A stretch of DNA of 52,425 bases. Source: a virus. Within the stretch, counting starts at the first letter, position 1, and the number at the start of each line of letters is the position of its first letter. The translations under genes were made by a program, and so were the position numbers. Below the pieces are notes generated by a model. The model was given only the letters and a program-made list of their open reading frames with translations, had not been told where the DNA came from and made no database searches. Below are positions 7,132-15,146 of the stretch, piece after piece. Location: positions 1 to 52,425 of the IMG/VR virus record IMGVR_UViG_3300027028_000036; one strand, 5' to 3'.

Positions 7132-7572
7132 ATGTCTTTTCTCGAAATGAAACACGAGAAGGGGATGAAATTCGATGAAAAGATGGATCTAGTGAGAGAG
7201 CTGTTGCTGTTGATCGAAGCACAGGAGTATGATAGTCAAGAGCTCAAACTTCCGCCATTTATCGATGAAAAAGTAGCGAAGTATCATTTAACATTGTTGG
7301 AACAGGCAGGTTATTTAAAAGTTTCACGTTTCGCTGTAGGTGACAACATGACCTGGCTATTTAGTTCCTTAACATGGGATGGACAGGAGTTCCTGGCAGC
7401 AATTAAGAATGATACGGTGTGGAACCGTGTGAAACAATCCGTTAAGGAGAAGGGCGGTTCAATTCCTTTCGAGGTTCTTAAAAGCTTGGCAACTAAGATG
7501 TCGGCAACATACTTTTTAAGTCAAATTTCAAGTAAAAGAGTGCATAATTTCAATGTACTAGTTTTAAAATGA
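7132..7572 (+). CDS. DUF2513 domain protein
   Basis: 146 residues. MDLVRELLLLIEAQEYDS, then KVAKYHLTLLEQAGYLKV and LTWDGQEFLAAIKNDTVWNRVKQSV follow the DUF2513 layout, a small family common on phages and mobile elements that looks like a winged helix-turn-helix. The start at ATG 7132 has AGGA five bases upstream; ATG 7147 or 7168 are possible. It is the last gene of the left remnant. Function unknown; DNA binding is an inference. Confidence 0.75.
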   Translation: MSFLEMKHEKGMKFDEKMDLVRELLLLIEAQEYDSQELKLPPFIDEKVAKYHLTLLEQAGYLKVSRFAVGDNMTWLFSSLTWDGQEFLAAIKNDTVWNRVKQSVKEKGGSIPFEVLKSLATKMSATYFLSQISSKRVHNFNVLVLK

Positions 7573-7869
7573 GGTATAGACGGACTTATATTTAATAGAA
7601 GAAACCAAATACTGAAATACTAACAAAAAGTTCATATTTCAAACCGCAAGATATGAAATTAAACTAAACTAAGTTAGAATGAACGATAATAAGACCTTTA
7701 AATTAGGCGGAAATATAAAACTTAGAAAGCAGGGAGATATATGAACGCATACGATGAGTATATGAGTTCTATTCTCTTCGAAACCCTTTCATATCAACGT
7801 TTTAAGCAATAAAAATGTTAGCGAGAATGAGAAAAATCACATTCTGCTAACATTTTTTCTTTTTTTCCT
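7573..7869. other. Junction between the two prophages, candidate attL region
   Basis: No convincing gene. A 23-codon reading frame at 7741-7812 (MNAYDEYMSSILFETL...) has AGGGAG before it, but nothing else supports it. The left attachment site of the second prophage should lie here, next to its integrase, but its partner at the right end is outside the window, so the core cannot be defined. Confidence 0.4.
7812..7856. terminator. Bidirectional terminator at the end of the integrase gene
   Basis: AAAATGTTAGC (7812-7822) pairs perfectly with GCTAACATTTT (7846-7856), and an inner AGAATG/CATTCT stem extends it. The right arm runs into TTTTTTC on the plus strand, and the minus strand reads TTTTTATT after the hairpin, so it can stop both DUF2513-side transcripts and the leftward integrase transcript. 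Confidence 0.85.
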
Positions 7870-9042
7870 CTATTTTCTCTTCAGTTCTTCTTTAATATCC
7901 ATCAATTGATTAAATTCCGCAGCCAAACGTGAAACCGTTCGTTCTCGCATTTCCTTTGTAACGTGCATATATATTTGCGTGGTGGTTTCTGAATTCTTAT
8001 GACCCACACGCTTCATAATTTCGGGCAATCCTTCACCAGCTCCAGCCAATATACTAATATGTGTATGGCGCAAGATGTAGGTGAACAAATGCTTCCGGAT
8101 AGATGTCTTCTTACCGATACGAGTGATTACCTGCCGGGTCTGATCCACACTAAGAGGAAATCCATCGGGCGTGGTGAAAAGGAAGGGACTCTTTTTAAAG
8201 CCGTGCCGTTTCTTGTATTCCAACAAACTATCGATCATCGAAATGATAGTAGGATCCATATCCACTTTTCGGATGCTAGTATCCGTTTTAGGAGGGGTCA
8301 GTTCGTAAATAGCTTTTTGTCGTTCGCGCCGAAATAATGTTTTTGAAACCCATATTTGGTTGAACTGGCGATACACGTCCGTTTCTTGGAGCGCTAAAGC
8401 TTCACCTGGCCGCATACCAGAAAAAGCTAAAACGTATATTAGAACTGCATAGACGTAATTACTATAACCGTCCGTCTTTTCTAGAAACTCAGCCAATTCA
8501 TAGCGTTCCAGGAATAGTTCTTCGACTTTAGTATTTTCGAGATCTTCAACGGTCACTTTCTTTCGCGGAATACGCGCGGCGACTGCCGGGTTTTTATTGA
8601 TAAGATGATGGCTTGTAGCATGCTCAAAAATAGAGCGACCTGTGGTATGAATGATTGTCAGCGAACTTCTCGATTTACCTTCCTTAAATAAGTCATCAAG
8701 CATAGCTTGATACAATTTTGGTGTAATGCTCTGCAGCGGTATATTGCCGAAGTACTCATTTAGCCATCGCATGCCAAATTCACGAGTCATATTGGTATTT
8801 TCTTTATTTCCTCGGTTACGGTAATGCTGATACCATTCAGCAGCGAACTGATGGAAGAGTATTTTCGCATCGTAATCCAACAGATGCTGTGCTTCTCGAA
8901 TCGCTTGCTCCACTTTGGTTTTGGCTTCGCCTTTTGTTTTTCCGCGCCGAGAGATTTGTTTGCGTTTTCCCGTACGCGGATTACGCGGTCCTTCAGCGAC
9001 ACAAACCCATTTTTTTCCTTTCATTAACTCACGGAAATACAT
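7870..9042 (-). CDS. int: Tyrosine site-specific integrase
   Basis: 390 residues with AAGGGGGAG before ATG. An N-terminal arm-binding domain (1-55), a SAM-like core-binding domain (60-165) and the catalytic domain (180-370) are recognisable. Catalytic residues: R211 (SGMRPGEA), K252 (TPPKTD), R325, H348 (VGHKN) and nucleophile Y358 (QIYMHV). The usual HxxR is YILR, with Tyr322 in the His position. It integrates and, with help, excises the prophage at an attachment site expected just downstream at 7573-7869. It reads leftward, as is typical for the attL end of A118/PBSX-like phages. Confidence 0.95.
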   Translation of the reverse strand: MYFRELMKGKKWVCVAEGPRNPRTGKRKQISRRGKTKGEAKTKVEQAIREAQHLLDYDAKILFHQFAAEWYQHYRNRGNKENTNMTREFGMRWLNEYFGNIPLQSITPKLYQAMLDDLFKEGKSRSSLTIIHTTGRSIFEHATSHHLINKNPAVAARIPRKKVTVEDLENTKVEELFLERYELAEFLEKTDGYSNYVYAVLIYVLAFSGMRPGEALALQETDVYRQFNQIWVSKTLFRRERQKAIYELTPPKTDTSIRKVDMDPTIISMIDSLLEYKKRHGFKKSPFLFTTPDGFPLSVDQTRQVITRIGKKTSIRKHLFTYILRHTHISILAGAGEGLPEIMKRVGHKNSETTTQIYMHVTKEMRERTVSRLAAEFNQLMDIKEELKRK

Positions 9043-9146
9043 AGAACTCCCCCTTCATATCAACATACCATCATGCCAGAGAAGGGTGTGGTCATAAAGG
9101 CTGTTCCTGAAATTTGTTATGGTATTCTTTTTAGTTATCACGTACT

Positions 9147-9608
9147 TCAGCGGTACATTAAGTTTTGTAAGTACTGCTGCAGACGAATCGCTGCAAATTC
9201 TCTTTCCACTCCGAACATTTCTTGCAGCATCCAAATTGCTTCTTTTTCATACGGGGGTAATTTCATATTTTCAATCATGAAGGTTGGAATACAGAGATTG
9301 CGGGCGAAATTATCGGCTTTCCACTCCTGATACTCGCGCATAAGAACGGATATAAGAGCTTGATCGCCCTCGTGCCAGCGAGCATGACATAACTCATGAG
9401 CGAAGTCCTGCCATTGTTGCGCGTTTGTTTTACGGCTATCAAGAAAGATATGACCGGCCATGAACATTGAATCAACTTCGAGGTAGTGAACGGATAGTCC
9501 GAGTCTCGACGATATAACCTCAATATTCAACTGATGCGGATGATATACACCGACGCCCTGAACTAACTTTCGGATGTATTCTTCCAGGTGGTTATAAGGT
9601 CTTTTCAT
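9147..9608 (-). CDS. ImmA/IrrE-type metallopeptidase
   Basis: 153 residues with AGAAGGAGTGTCG ahead of the start. It carries HELCH at 71-75 in the context QDFAHELCHARWH and a second acidic site in EWKADNFA, the zinc-binding arrangement of the ImmA/IrrE family (COG2856). ImmA of ICEBs1 cleaves its cognate repressor during DNA damage, so this enzyme is the likely inducer acting on the repressor at 10525. Unusually, a lipoprotein gene stands between the two. Confidence 0.9.
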   Translation of the reverse strand: MKRPYNHLEEYIRKLVQGVGVYHPHQLNIEVISSRLGLSVHYLEVDSMFMAGHIFLDSRKTNAQQWQDFAHELCHARWHEGDQALISVLMREYQEWKADNFARNLCIPTFMIENMKLPPYEKEAIWMLQEMFGVEREFAAIRLQQYLQNLMYR

Positions 9609-9649
9609 AACGACACTCCTTCTAAGAACGTGTGTTCCCTTACAAGTGT

Positions 9650-9680
9650 AAAAGAAAACCCTGCATTTGGAAAGCAGGGG
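9650..9680 (-). terminator. Terminator of the lipoprotein transcript
   Basis: On the minus strand CCCTGC, a nine-base loop, GCAGGG, then TTTTCTTTT. It separates the lipoprotein gene from the ImmA-like gene downstream, implying that the latter needs read-through or its own promoter. Confidence 0.75.
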
Positions 9681-9691
9681 AAATTCGTATT

Positions 9692-10456
9692 TTATTTTTG
9701 ATCTCTTTCTTGTGCTTCATCAAAGTCTAAAACTTCAAACTCTATACGCTTTTCTTCAGCTAAATCTTCCCACTCATCGGTACTATAAGGTGGTGCGATA
9801 ATTAAGTTGACTGAAGTGATTTCCTCATCCATATTGTCAGTGATCCACCAAATCTGCCCTTCCTTTTTCACTTTCCCTAAAAAGTCACCACCTACATCGC
9901 TAGTTAGAAACATATCGCTATCAAGTTGCTCTCCTGCGCTAGTAACTATTAAAGAAGTATTCACATCAAAAGTTACATCTTTCTCACTAGTATTTTCGGA
10001 TTTAACATCTACAATAACTGCGCGAACTTTATCTTGTTCTTCAAAGAACATAGTTTTTGCATCCTCTGTAGGTTCAATGTCAACAACCATTAGTCCGCTG
10101 ACTTCTAAATCTATAGGGCCTAATTTTACTGGTTTCAGCGGCGATTCTGTACCGTCAATTCCGACTTCATCGTTAAAACCAAAACCAACAGCTTTTACTT
10201 TTCCAAAATCTGCATCTTCCCATTCGCCGGACTCCTCGGCTGCAGTGCGTGCAGCTGTTTCTTCACTATTTTCGGAATCTAACTCAGAAGGTTCAGTAGT
10301 TTCTTCGACATTCTCTTCAGCCTCGGCAACTTCTGATGCTTCGTTTTCTTCAGTAGCAGGTTCATCTCGATCGATAGGTGTATCTTGTGTATTTTCTTCT
10401 CCGCAAGCCGTAAGCAGTAAAAGCGAAGAGAGCAGTATAAAACTAAATTTCTTCAT
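9692..10456 (-). CDS. Acidic surface lipoprotein in the immunity region
   Basis: 254 residues. A signal peptide (MKKFSFILLSSLLLL) ends in the lipobox LTAC, with Cys18 as the lipid site. A Glu/Ser/Thr-rich linker (about 20-80) follows, then a beta-rich domain of about 165 residues resembling DUF4352/telokin-like lipoproteins. It is placed between the repressor and ImmA genes, with an RBS (AAAGGAGC) and a terminator, and would be made in the lysogen. Lysogenic conversion or surface exclusion is an inference. Confidence 0.8.
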   Translation of the reverse strand: MKKFSFILLSSLLLLTACGEENTQDTPIDRDEPATEENEASEVAEAEENVEETTEPSELDSENSEETAARTAAEESGEWEDADFGKVKAVGFGFNDEVGIDGTESPLKPVKLGPIDLEVSGLMVVDIEPTEDAKTMFFEEQDKVRAVIVDVKSENTSEKDVTFDVNTSLIVTSAGEQLDSDMFLTSDVGGDFLGKVKKEGQIWWITDNMDEEITSVNLIIAPPYSTDEWEDLAEEKRIEFEVLDFDEAQERDQK

Positions 10457-10524
10457 AAAAAAGCTCCTTTTTTAGAAAAATTTTACTTACAATGATTAAA
10501 ATATAAAGCCTTTAGAGAAATATT

Positions 10525-10881
10525 TCACTTTTTCTCTAACGACTTTAAGTATTCCCAGGCAGCAAATAAAGCTTCGCGCCGTTCTTCTGAACTCTCTTTA
10601 TATTCACTATATAACTTAGAAATCTTTGGATCATTTAGGAACTCTTCAAATTCAGCTTCGTGACTCCAGGAGGGACTTTTCTTTTCTTCACGTCCTAAAA
10701 TGTAGTCAACTGATACATCATAGAAATCCGAAAGTTTAGCTAGTGTTTCGAAGTCTGGCTGAGTTGATGAAGTTTCATATCTAGCATAGGTAGATCTATT
10801 TATTTGCAACCTATCAGTTAACTCTTTTTGAGACAGACCCTTGCTACTTCTTAATTTTCTAAGAATATCTCCATATTGCAT
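10525..10881 (-). CDS. cI-like phage repressor (XRE family)
   Basis: 118 residues. The N-terminal helix-turn-helix (LSQKELTDRLQINRSTYARYE, residues 16-36) is followed by a hydrophobic SDFYDVSVDYILGR and a C-terminal helical tail, as in ImmR/Xre-type repressors of Bacillales phages. It is divergent from the Cro-like gene at 11022, with four operator dyads between. RBS AAGGGAGGTTG. It should hold the prophage silent and be relieved by the ImmA-like protease at 9147. Confidence 0.9.
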   Translation of the reverse strand: MQYGDILRKLRSSKGLSQKELTDRLQINRSTYARYETSSTQPDFETLAKLSDFYDVSVDYILGREEKKSPSWSHEAEFEEFLNDPKISKLYSEYKESSEERREALFAAWEYLKSLEKK

Positions 10882-10904
10882 TAGTTCAACCTCCCTTTCG
10901 ATAT

Positions 10905-10910
10905 ATTATA
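10905..10910 (-). promoter_or_regulatory. -10 box of the repressor promoter
   Basis: The minus strand reads TATAAT, 24 bases from the repressor start. No good -35 stands 16-18 bases upstream, and operator O1 (10912-10926) occupies the spacer, so the promoter is probably weak and autoregulated. Confidence 0.45.
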
Positions 10911-10911
10911 T

Positions 10912-11007
10912 GTGATAAATATGCACAATAGAATAAATGTGTAAATAATACACAAAAACACTTGACTGTGTAAAAAATGCACGGTATTATTAGTGTAATA
11001 AATGCAC
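10912..11007. promoter_or_regulatory. Four 15-bp operators of the lysogeny switch
   Basis: Dyads of the form GTGTAAWAAATGCAC: O1 10912-10926 (GTGATAAATATGCAC), O2 10939-10953 (GTGTAAATAATACAC), O3 10968-10982 (GTGTAAAAAATGCAC), O4 10993-11007 (GTGTAATAAATGCAC). Start-to-start spacings are 27, 29 and 25 bases. O3 fills the spacer of the rightward promoter and O4 covers its start site; O1 covers the leftward -10. These are the expected targets of the repressor and the Cro-like protein. Confidence 0.85.
10963..10990 (+). promoter_or_regulatory. Early rightward promoter PR
   Basis: TTGACT (10963-10968), 17 bases, TATTAT (10985-10990), reading into the Cro-like gene at 11022. Operator O3 lies wholly in the spacer, so repressor binding should block RNA polymerase. 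Confidence 0.8.
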
Positions 11008-11021
11008 AAGGAGGTTTGATT

Positions 11022-11246
11022 ATGGTGAGTGAGTTGCTTATTCAACGTAGAAAGTTGCTTGGATACTCTCAGCAAGTGGTAGCAGACTTGATCGGTGTTG
11101 ATCGATCGTACTATACCAAGATTGAGAATGGTTTGACGCCTAGCGTGAAAGTTGCAAAAGCATTGGGAAAAGAGCTGGGTATTGATTGGACGGTTTTTTT
11201 TGATGATAACAGTGCAAAAAATGCACAAAAGCGAGTTTTAGTTTAA
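11022..11246 (+). CDS. Cro-like XRE regulator
   Basis: 74 residues; ATG 11022 follows CAAGGAGGT. The helix-turn-helix is YSQQVVADLIGVDRSYYTKI, followed by ENGLTPSVKVAKALGKEL, an XRE domain filling nearly the whole protein. It is the first gene behind PR and divergent from the repressor, the Cro position. A perfect copy of the operator lies inside its last codons (11212-11226). Confidence 0.88.
   Translation: MVSELLIQRRKLLGYSQQVVADLIGVDRSYYTKIENGLTPSVKVAKALGKELGIDWTVFFDDNSAKNAQKRVLV
11212..11226. promoter_or_regulatory. Fifth operator inside the cro 3' end
   Basis: GTGCAAAAAATGCAC is a perfect GTGCA-N5-TGCAC palindrome matching the O1-O4 consensus, 219 bases downstream of O4 and 57 bases before the next gene. 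It could act as a roadblock or looping site. Confidence 0.7.
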
Positions 11247-11282
11247 GGAAGGGGGCAGAGGCGCCCGGGAGGAGTGATAACT

Positions 11283-11597
11283 GTGGATACTAAAATGATC
11301 GTTACATTAACCGTTGAGGATTTACGACAAGTCTTTAGAGAGGAAATTCGTTCTGAAGTGCATGCAGCTGTGAAACAGTTGGCTCCGAGGGAAGAGCTAC
11401 CGCGGTTTCTAACTCGAGAGGAGGCGAAGATACTCATGAGAGTTAGCGAAACTAAGATGAGTGAACTGATGGGTAGAAAAGACTTTCCAGTTTGCAGAGA
11501 GTTCGGTGTCAAAATCAATACAGACGAACTGTTCAAATGGGTTGAAGCAAATACGCCTGCCCTCCAGAAGAGACATCGGACTTTATCTGTAATTTAA
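11283..11597 (+). CDS. Excisionase/HTH-like DNA-binding protein
   Basis: 104 residues from GTG 11283, eight bases after GGGAGGAG. A helical N-terminus (TVEDLRQVFREEIRSEVHAAVKQL, split here as about residues 10-33) precedes FLTREEAKILMRVSETKMSE, a winged-helix MerR/excisionase-like helix-turn-helix, then FPVCREFGVKINTDELFKWVE. Short proteins of this build, encoded right after cro, are common in Bacillales prophages. A role in excision or early regulation is inferred. Confidence 0.65.
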   Translation: MDTKMIVTLTVEDLRQVFREEIRSEVHAAVKQLAPREELPRFLTREEAKILMRVSETKMSELMGRKDFPVCREFGVKINTDELFKWVEANTPALQKRHRTLSVI

Positions 11598-11680
11598 GTA
11601 TAAATCAATCAATAACATTGGATGGTAAATCAACAGTCAACTTGCAATTGAAATGGCAAAGACCAGAAAGGATGAGAAAA

Positions 11681-12190
11681 ATGAAATCAAAACTCAGTGA
11701 AACAATGAAGGAAATGCGCAAGGGGGAGACGCAGCAGCAACTCGCGATGGATTTAAATCTGTCGCGCGAAGCCGTCTCCGCTTACGAAACAGGACGAGCA
11801 AAAATCCCACAAGACGTTTCTCAGCACCTAATGTCTAAATTCGAGAACCCTTGGTTCGCTTTTACCATTCGGAACGAATATACCAAAACCGGCCCGATGA
11901 GGTTGAACGGGCCAAACTTCGACGGTCACCGCTCGGCAGTCCGTGAAAAGACGATTGAAGAAGTCAAAGAAGTCCTGGGCACACTCGAAGCATTTAGCTT
12001 CGCAAAACCCTTACAGAACATATCAGACTGGGAACGGCCGAAAGCAGAACTCCTAGCAGAACACATCATTGAAGCTGTCACTGCATTGGAACACACACTT
12101 GCTGTGCTGTGCGACGAGGCAAAACTCAGCTACAACGAGCAATGGAACAAGCATTATACCGAACTCCGCGTGAAAGGATATCTGCAATGA
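11681..12190 (+). CDS. XRE-family regulator with C-terminal helical domain
   Basis: 169 residues from ATG 11681 (AAAGGATGAG upstream; an upstream ATG at 11618 would need a poor site). Residues 1-50 form a helix-turn-helix (QQQLAMDLNLSREAVSAYE). The remainder, about 110 residues, is helical and unlike the repressors here. It overlaps the next gene by ATGA. Probably an early regulator. Confidence 0.75.
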   Translation: MKSKLSETMKEMRKGETQQQLAMDLNLSREAVSAYETGRAKIPQDVSQHLMSKFENPWFAFTIRNEYTKTGPMRLNGPNFDGHRSAVREKTIEEVKEVLGTLEAFSFAKPLQNISDWERPKAELLAEHIIEAVTALEHTLAVLCDEAKLSYNEQWNKHYTELRVKGYLQ

Positions 12191-12303
12191 TCGAATTTGG
12201 CGAACCTCTTCATATCATTGTAGGTTTCTGTCTTTTTACGATTTTTGGATTCTTGGTTGGCATGCAGTTCGGCTCTATAAATGCACAAAAAAATGACGAC
12301 TGA
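12187..12303 (+). CDS. Small single-span membrane protein
   Basis: 38 residues translated from an ATGA overlap, with AAAGGAT upstream. One hydrophobic helix, HIIVGFCLFTIFGFLVGM, then a short polar tail. Function unknown. Confidence 0.6.
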   Translation: MIEFGEPLHIIVGFCLFTIFGFLVGMQFGSINAQKNDD

Positions 12304-12456
12304 TCTTGGGAAATCAGCCGCCAATAAAACTCAAAAAAGGTTACTTCGATTATACTCGAGAGCTTTGGCTCTCGTCAATAAGTCCGGGAATGTAATTTTC
12401 CCTAATCATTCCTGGGCTTATTGATGGGATTCAACCATCAGAAAGAAGGTGAAGGA

Positions 12457-12690
12457 ATGCAGATAGAAGGATCTGCTGCAGAACATTTATCTGCACTTAA
12501 AGAATCAAGAAAAATGGCGGAAATTATGAACAGTCTCAAGTACGCAGAAAATACGGGGGCTAATATAGCATTCATCGTTAATGAAACTCTCGGGTCAATT
12601 CGAGAAGCTGTTCTTATTGTCACCATATTACGTGTCTATCACGGTTACGAAGTCGCCTTTTGTAGAGAAGGAATCACAGTGAAATTATGA
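12457..12690 (+). CDS. Hypothetical early phage protein
   Basis: 77 residues from ATG 12457 after GAAGGTGAAGGA. It begins MQIEGSAAEHLSALKESRK and has a mixed alpha/beta look. It is in tandem with the gene at 12704 (14 bases apart). Family not recognised. Confidence 0.6.
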   Translation: MQIEGSAAEHLSALKESRKMAEIMNSLKYAENTGANIAFIVNETLGSIREAVLIVTILRVYHGYEVAFCREGITVKL

Positions 12691-12703
12691 AGGAGGAATT
12701 AGA

Positions 12704-13063
12704 ATGGCCAAAAGAATTGAAGAACTAATCGAATTTCAAGACAACCAAGAACTGAGCAATCGGTTGCGCAAGCTTCCAAGCAGTGCTCATGAGCGCATCC
12801 TCGAAAACATCATCACGCAAGTTTGCTGGCACGGTCCGGTTGATCGCGAATGGCTTACCGGAGAAATCAAATGCCAGGAGATTGTCGAAAGACGGGCGGA
12901 GAAAGCGGTAGCTGATTTTCCCATTAAAGATCACTTCGGGTCAGAGATTCGAGTTGGCGATAAGTGGTTCACGGATCAAGCAGGTAGAGTGATCTTGGAA
13001 GACAACATGGACGATTACTTACTGGAAGTCGCCAACCTTCAAATTTGCCGGGGAATAGAATAA
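12704..13063 (+). CDS. Hypothetical early phage protein
   Basis: 119 residues with a strong AAGGAGGAATT site. It starts MAKRIEELIEFQDNQELSNR and is followed by a GCCGG/CCGGC hairpin just after the stop (13066-13087). No motif recognised. Confidence 0.65.
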   Translation: MAKRIEELIEFQDNQELSNRLRKLPSSAHERILENIITQVCWHGPVDREWLTGEIKCQEIVERRAEKAVADFPIKDHFGSEIRVGDKWFTDQAGRVILEDNMDDYLLEVANLQICRGIE

Positions 13064-13172
13064 GCCGGCTGCAGAAGCAACCGGCTCACGATTTACCGTC
13101 CCATTGGCGTGGATAGACGGTGCAAAGCTAAATATTATGTGCTTATTGTAGCACAAATCAGGAGGAATGGTC

Positions 13173-15146
13173 ATGAAAGAAATCAGAGTCAATTATCTGA
13201 AGCTCACCAATTTCAAAGGCGTGAAATATTTCGATTTACCGGTAAACGGTGAAGATGTCCGAGTTTATGGCGATAACGCAACTGGAAAGACGACCTTGTT
13301 CGACGCCTTCCTTTGGCTCCTGTTCGATAAAGACAGCCAAAACAAAAAAGACTTCGGCATCAAAACGTTAGAGCAAGGCAAAGAAAAACACATGCTGGAC
13401 CACGAAGTAGAGTGTGAATTAAGTGTGGACAACCAGCCGATGGTCCTCCGCAAAGTCTTCCGAGAAAAATGGACACAGAAGCGCGGATCCAGTGCATCAG
13501 AGTTTACGGGTCATGAAACCAATTACTTCATCGATGAAACGCCGCTGAAAAAGAGCGAGTTCAATAAGCGGATTGAAACAATCGTGGAAGAAGAAATCTT
13601 CAAGCTACTTACATCGCCTTCGTACTTTAATGAACAAGTGAAGTGGCAGGGTCGCCGCAAAATTGTTTTGAGCATTTCAGGTGAGGTTGAAGACGATGAA
13701 GTCTTCCAGTCACAGGACGATCTGAAAGGCTTAAAGCTAATCCTTAAAGGCAAGACTCTGGAGGACTTCAAAAAGACCATTAGCGCTCAACGGAAAAAGA
13801 TCAACGAAGAGTTGGACCGCATTCCGATTCGGGTGAACGAGCTTGAATTGTCTATCCCGGAAGGAGAAGCGGACTTGCCGGCATTGAAAGCAAAGGCTAA
13901 TGTACTCGATCAGCAAATCGAAGAGCTTCAGGGACAAATCAGTTCCATTAAGAACGGGAAGGCAGTCCTCACGAAAGAAGGGGAACTGCAGAAAGTAGAA
14001 ATGGAAATCAGTAACTTCAGGCGCGAGTACGAGAACGATTCCAAAGAAGAGTTGTATCGCCTAAAAGCGAAGTTCCAGGAAGAACAATCGAACTTGCAGC
14101 TGATGACATCCCGCAAGAACGAAAAGACTCGAGATATTAGCTACAACGTCGAGCGGATCGAACGCATTGAAAACTCCCTTATCGAACTGAGAGCAAAATG
14201 GTCGGAGACTAACAAACAGCAGCCGAATCACAATGCCGAATGTGCTTGCCCGACCTGCGGCCAAGAGCTTCCGGAAGAGCAAGTAAAAGCGGCGGAAGAA
14301 AAAGCGTTGGCTCAATTCAACCTTCGAAAGTCTGGCGAGTTGAAAAAGCTCCAGGAAGACGGGGGCCGCGGAGCCGCTGAAAAGAAACGAATTGAAGAAG
14401 AAAATAACCGGCACCAAAGCGAACTGGACGAACTGGAGACAGCGATTGCTGCTAAAGAAAAGGCAATTGCTAAAATCAAAGCCGATTTCGCCACCGCTGA
14501 AAGCAGTGTGCATGATCTCACCAAGTCTCCTAAGTTCACAGAGCTCCAAGACGAGGCGGCTCATATTCGATCAGATATCGGCGAGCTGAAATACAAGGCC
14601 GATGAAGCCGCAGAAGACATTCAGGCTGAGATTGCTCAGTTGAAAGTGAAACGGAATGCGGTAAACGAAGAAATCGCGGTTTACGCGAATGTCGGACCTC
14701 TCAAAGCGCGGATTCAAGAATACATGGATCAAGAAGAAGCACTAGCTGCTGAATTCGAAAAGCTGGAACATCACTTGTTCTTGGTGGATGAGTTTACTCG
14801 AGCGAAAGTGAAAATCATGGAAGACAAAATCAATTCGAAATTCAAATATGCTCGCTTCAAATTGTTCGAAAACCAAATTAACGGAGGTCTGCAGGAAGTC
14901 TGTGAGACGACGTTTGAAGGAGTACCTTACGGATCCGGCTTAAACAACGCGGCACGCATCAATGTCGGTCTGGACATCATCAACACACTTTCCGAGTTCC
15001 GTGGCATCAAGGCACCGATTTTTATCGATAATGCCGAAGCCGTAACGAAGCTAATCGACACAGACTCACAGTTGATCAGCCTGGTCGTTTCAGAAGCTGA
15101 CAAAAAACTACGCGTTGAAAACAACAAACTAGAGGAGGCAATTTAA
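13173..15146 (+). CDS. Rad50/SbcC-like ATPase with zinc hook
   Basis: 657 residues. ATG 13173 is chosen because AGGAGG ends seven bases before it, while the upstream ATG at 13167 would be only one base from it. Walker A is GDNATGKTT (33-41); long coiled coils flank a zinc-hook CPTC at 359-362; the C-terminus has an ATPase half ending with IFIDNAEAV as a Walker B-like strand near 615. This is the SMC/Rad50 architecture. It precedes recT, so it probably works in phage recombination. No SbcD-type nuclease is adjacent. Confidence 0.88.
   Translation: MKEIRVNYLKLTNFKGVKYFDLPVNGEDVRVYGDNATGKTTLFDAFLWLLFDKDSQNKKDFGIKTLEQGKEKHMLDHEVECELSVDNQPMVLRKVFREKWTQKRGSSASEFTGHETNYFIDETPLKKSEFNKRIETIVEEEIFKLLTSPSYFNEQVKWQGRRKIVLSISGEVEDDEVFQSQDDLKGLKLILKGKTLEDFKKTISAQRKKINEELDRIPIRVNELELSIPEGEADLPALKAKANVLDQQIEELQGQISSIKNGKAVLTKEGELQKVEMEISNFRREYENDSKEELYRLKAKFQEEQSNLQLMTSRKNEKTRDISYNVERIERIENSLIELRAKWSETNKQQPNHNAECACPTCGQELPEEQVKAAEEKALAQFNLRKSGELKKLQEDGGRGAAEKKRIEEENNRHQSELDELETAIAAKEKAIAKIKADFATAESSVHDLTKSPKFTELQDEAAHIRSDIGELKYKADEAAEDIQAEIAQLKVKRNAVNEEIAVYANVGPLKARIQEYMDQEEALAAEFEKLEHHLFLVDEFTRAKVKIMEDKINSKFKYARFKLFENQINGGLQEVCETTFEGVPYGSGLNNAARINVGLDIINTLSEFRGIKAPIFIDNAEAVTKLIDTDSQLISLVVSEADKKLRVENNKLEEAI

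Noticed and set aside
7661-7672. AAACTAAACTAA also found near 48996 and 52110, considered as an attachment core
   Set aside because: Low-complexity AT sequence in unrelated contexts, one overlapping the endolysin stop; not convincing as att.
9055-9065. TTCATATCAAC shared with 7789-7799 on both sides of the integrase gene
   Set aside because: Only 11 bases and both copies lie inside the prophage end. It could be an arm-type integrase site but cannot be att; too short to claim.
9807-10475. Long open frame on the plus strand opposite the lipoprotein gene
   Set aside because: Serine-rich antisense shadow of an acidic coding sequence; the minus strand has signal peptide, lipobox and terminator.
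12358-12373. GAGAGC TTTG GCTCTC hairpin as terminator
   Set aside because: No T run follows, so function is uncertain.
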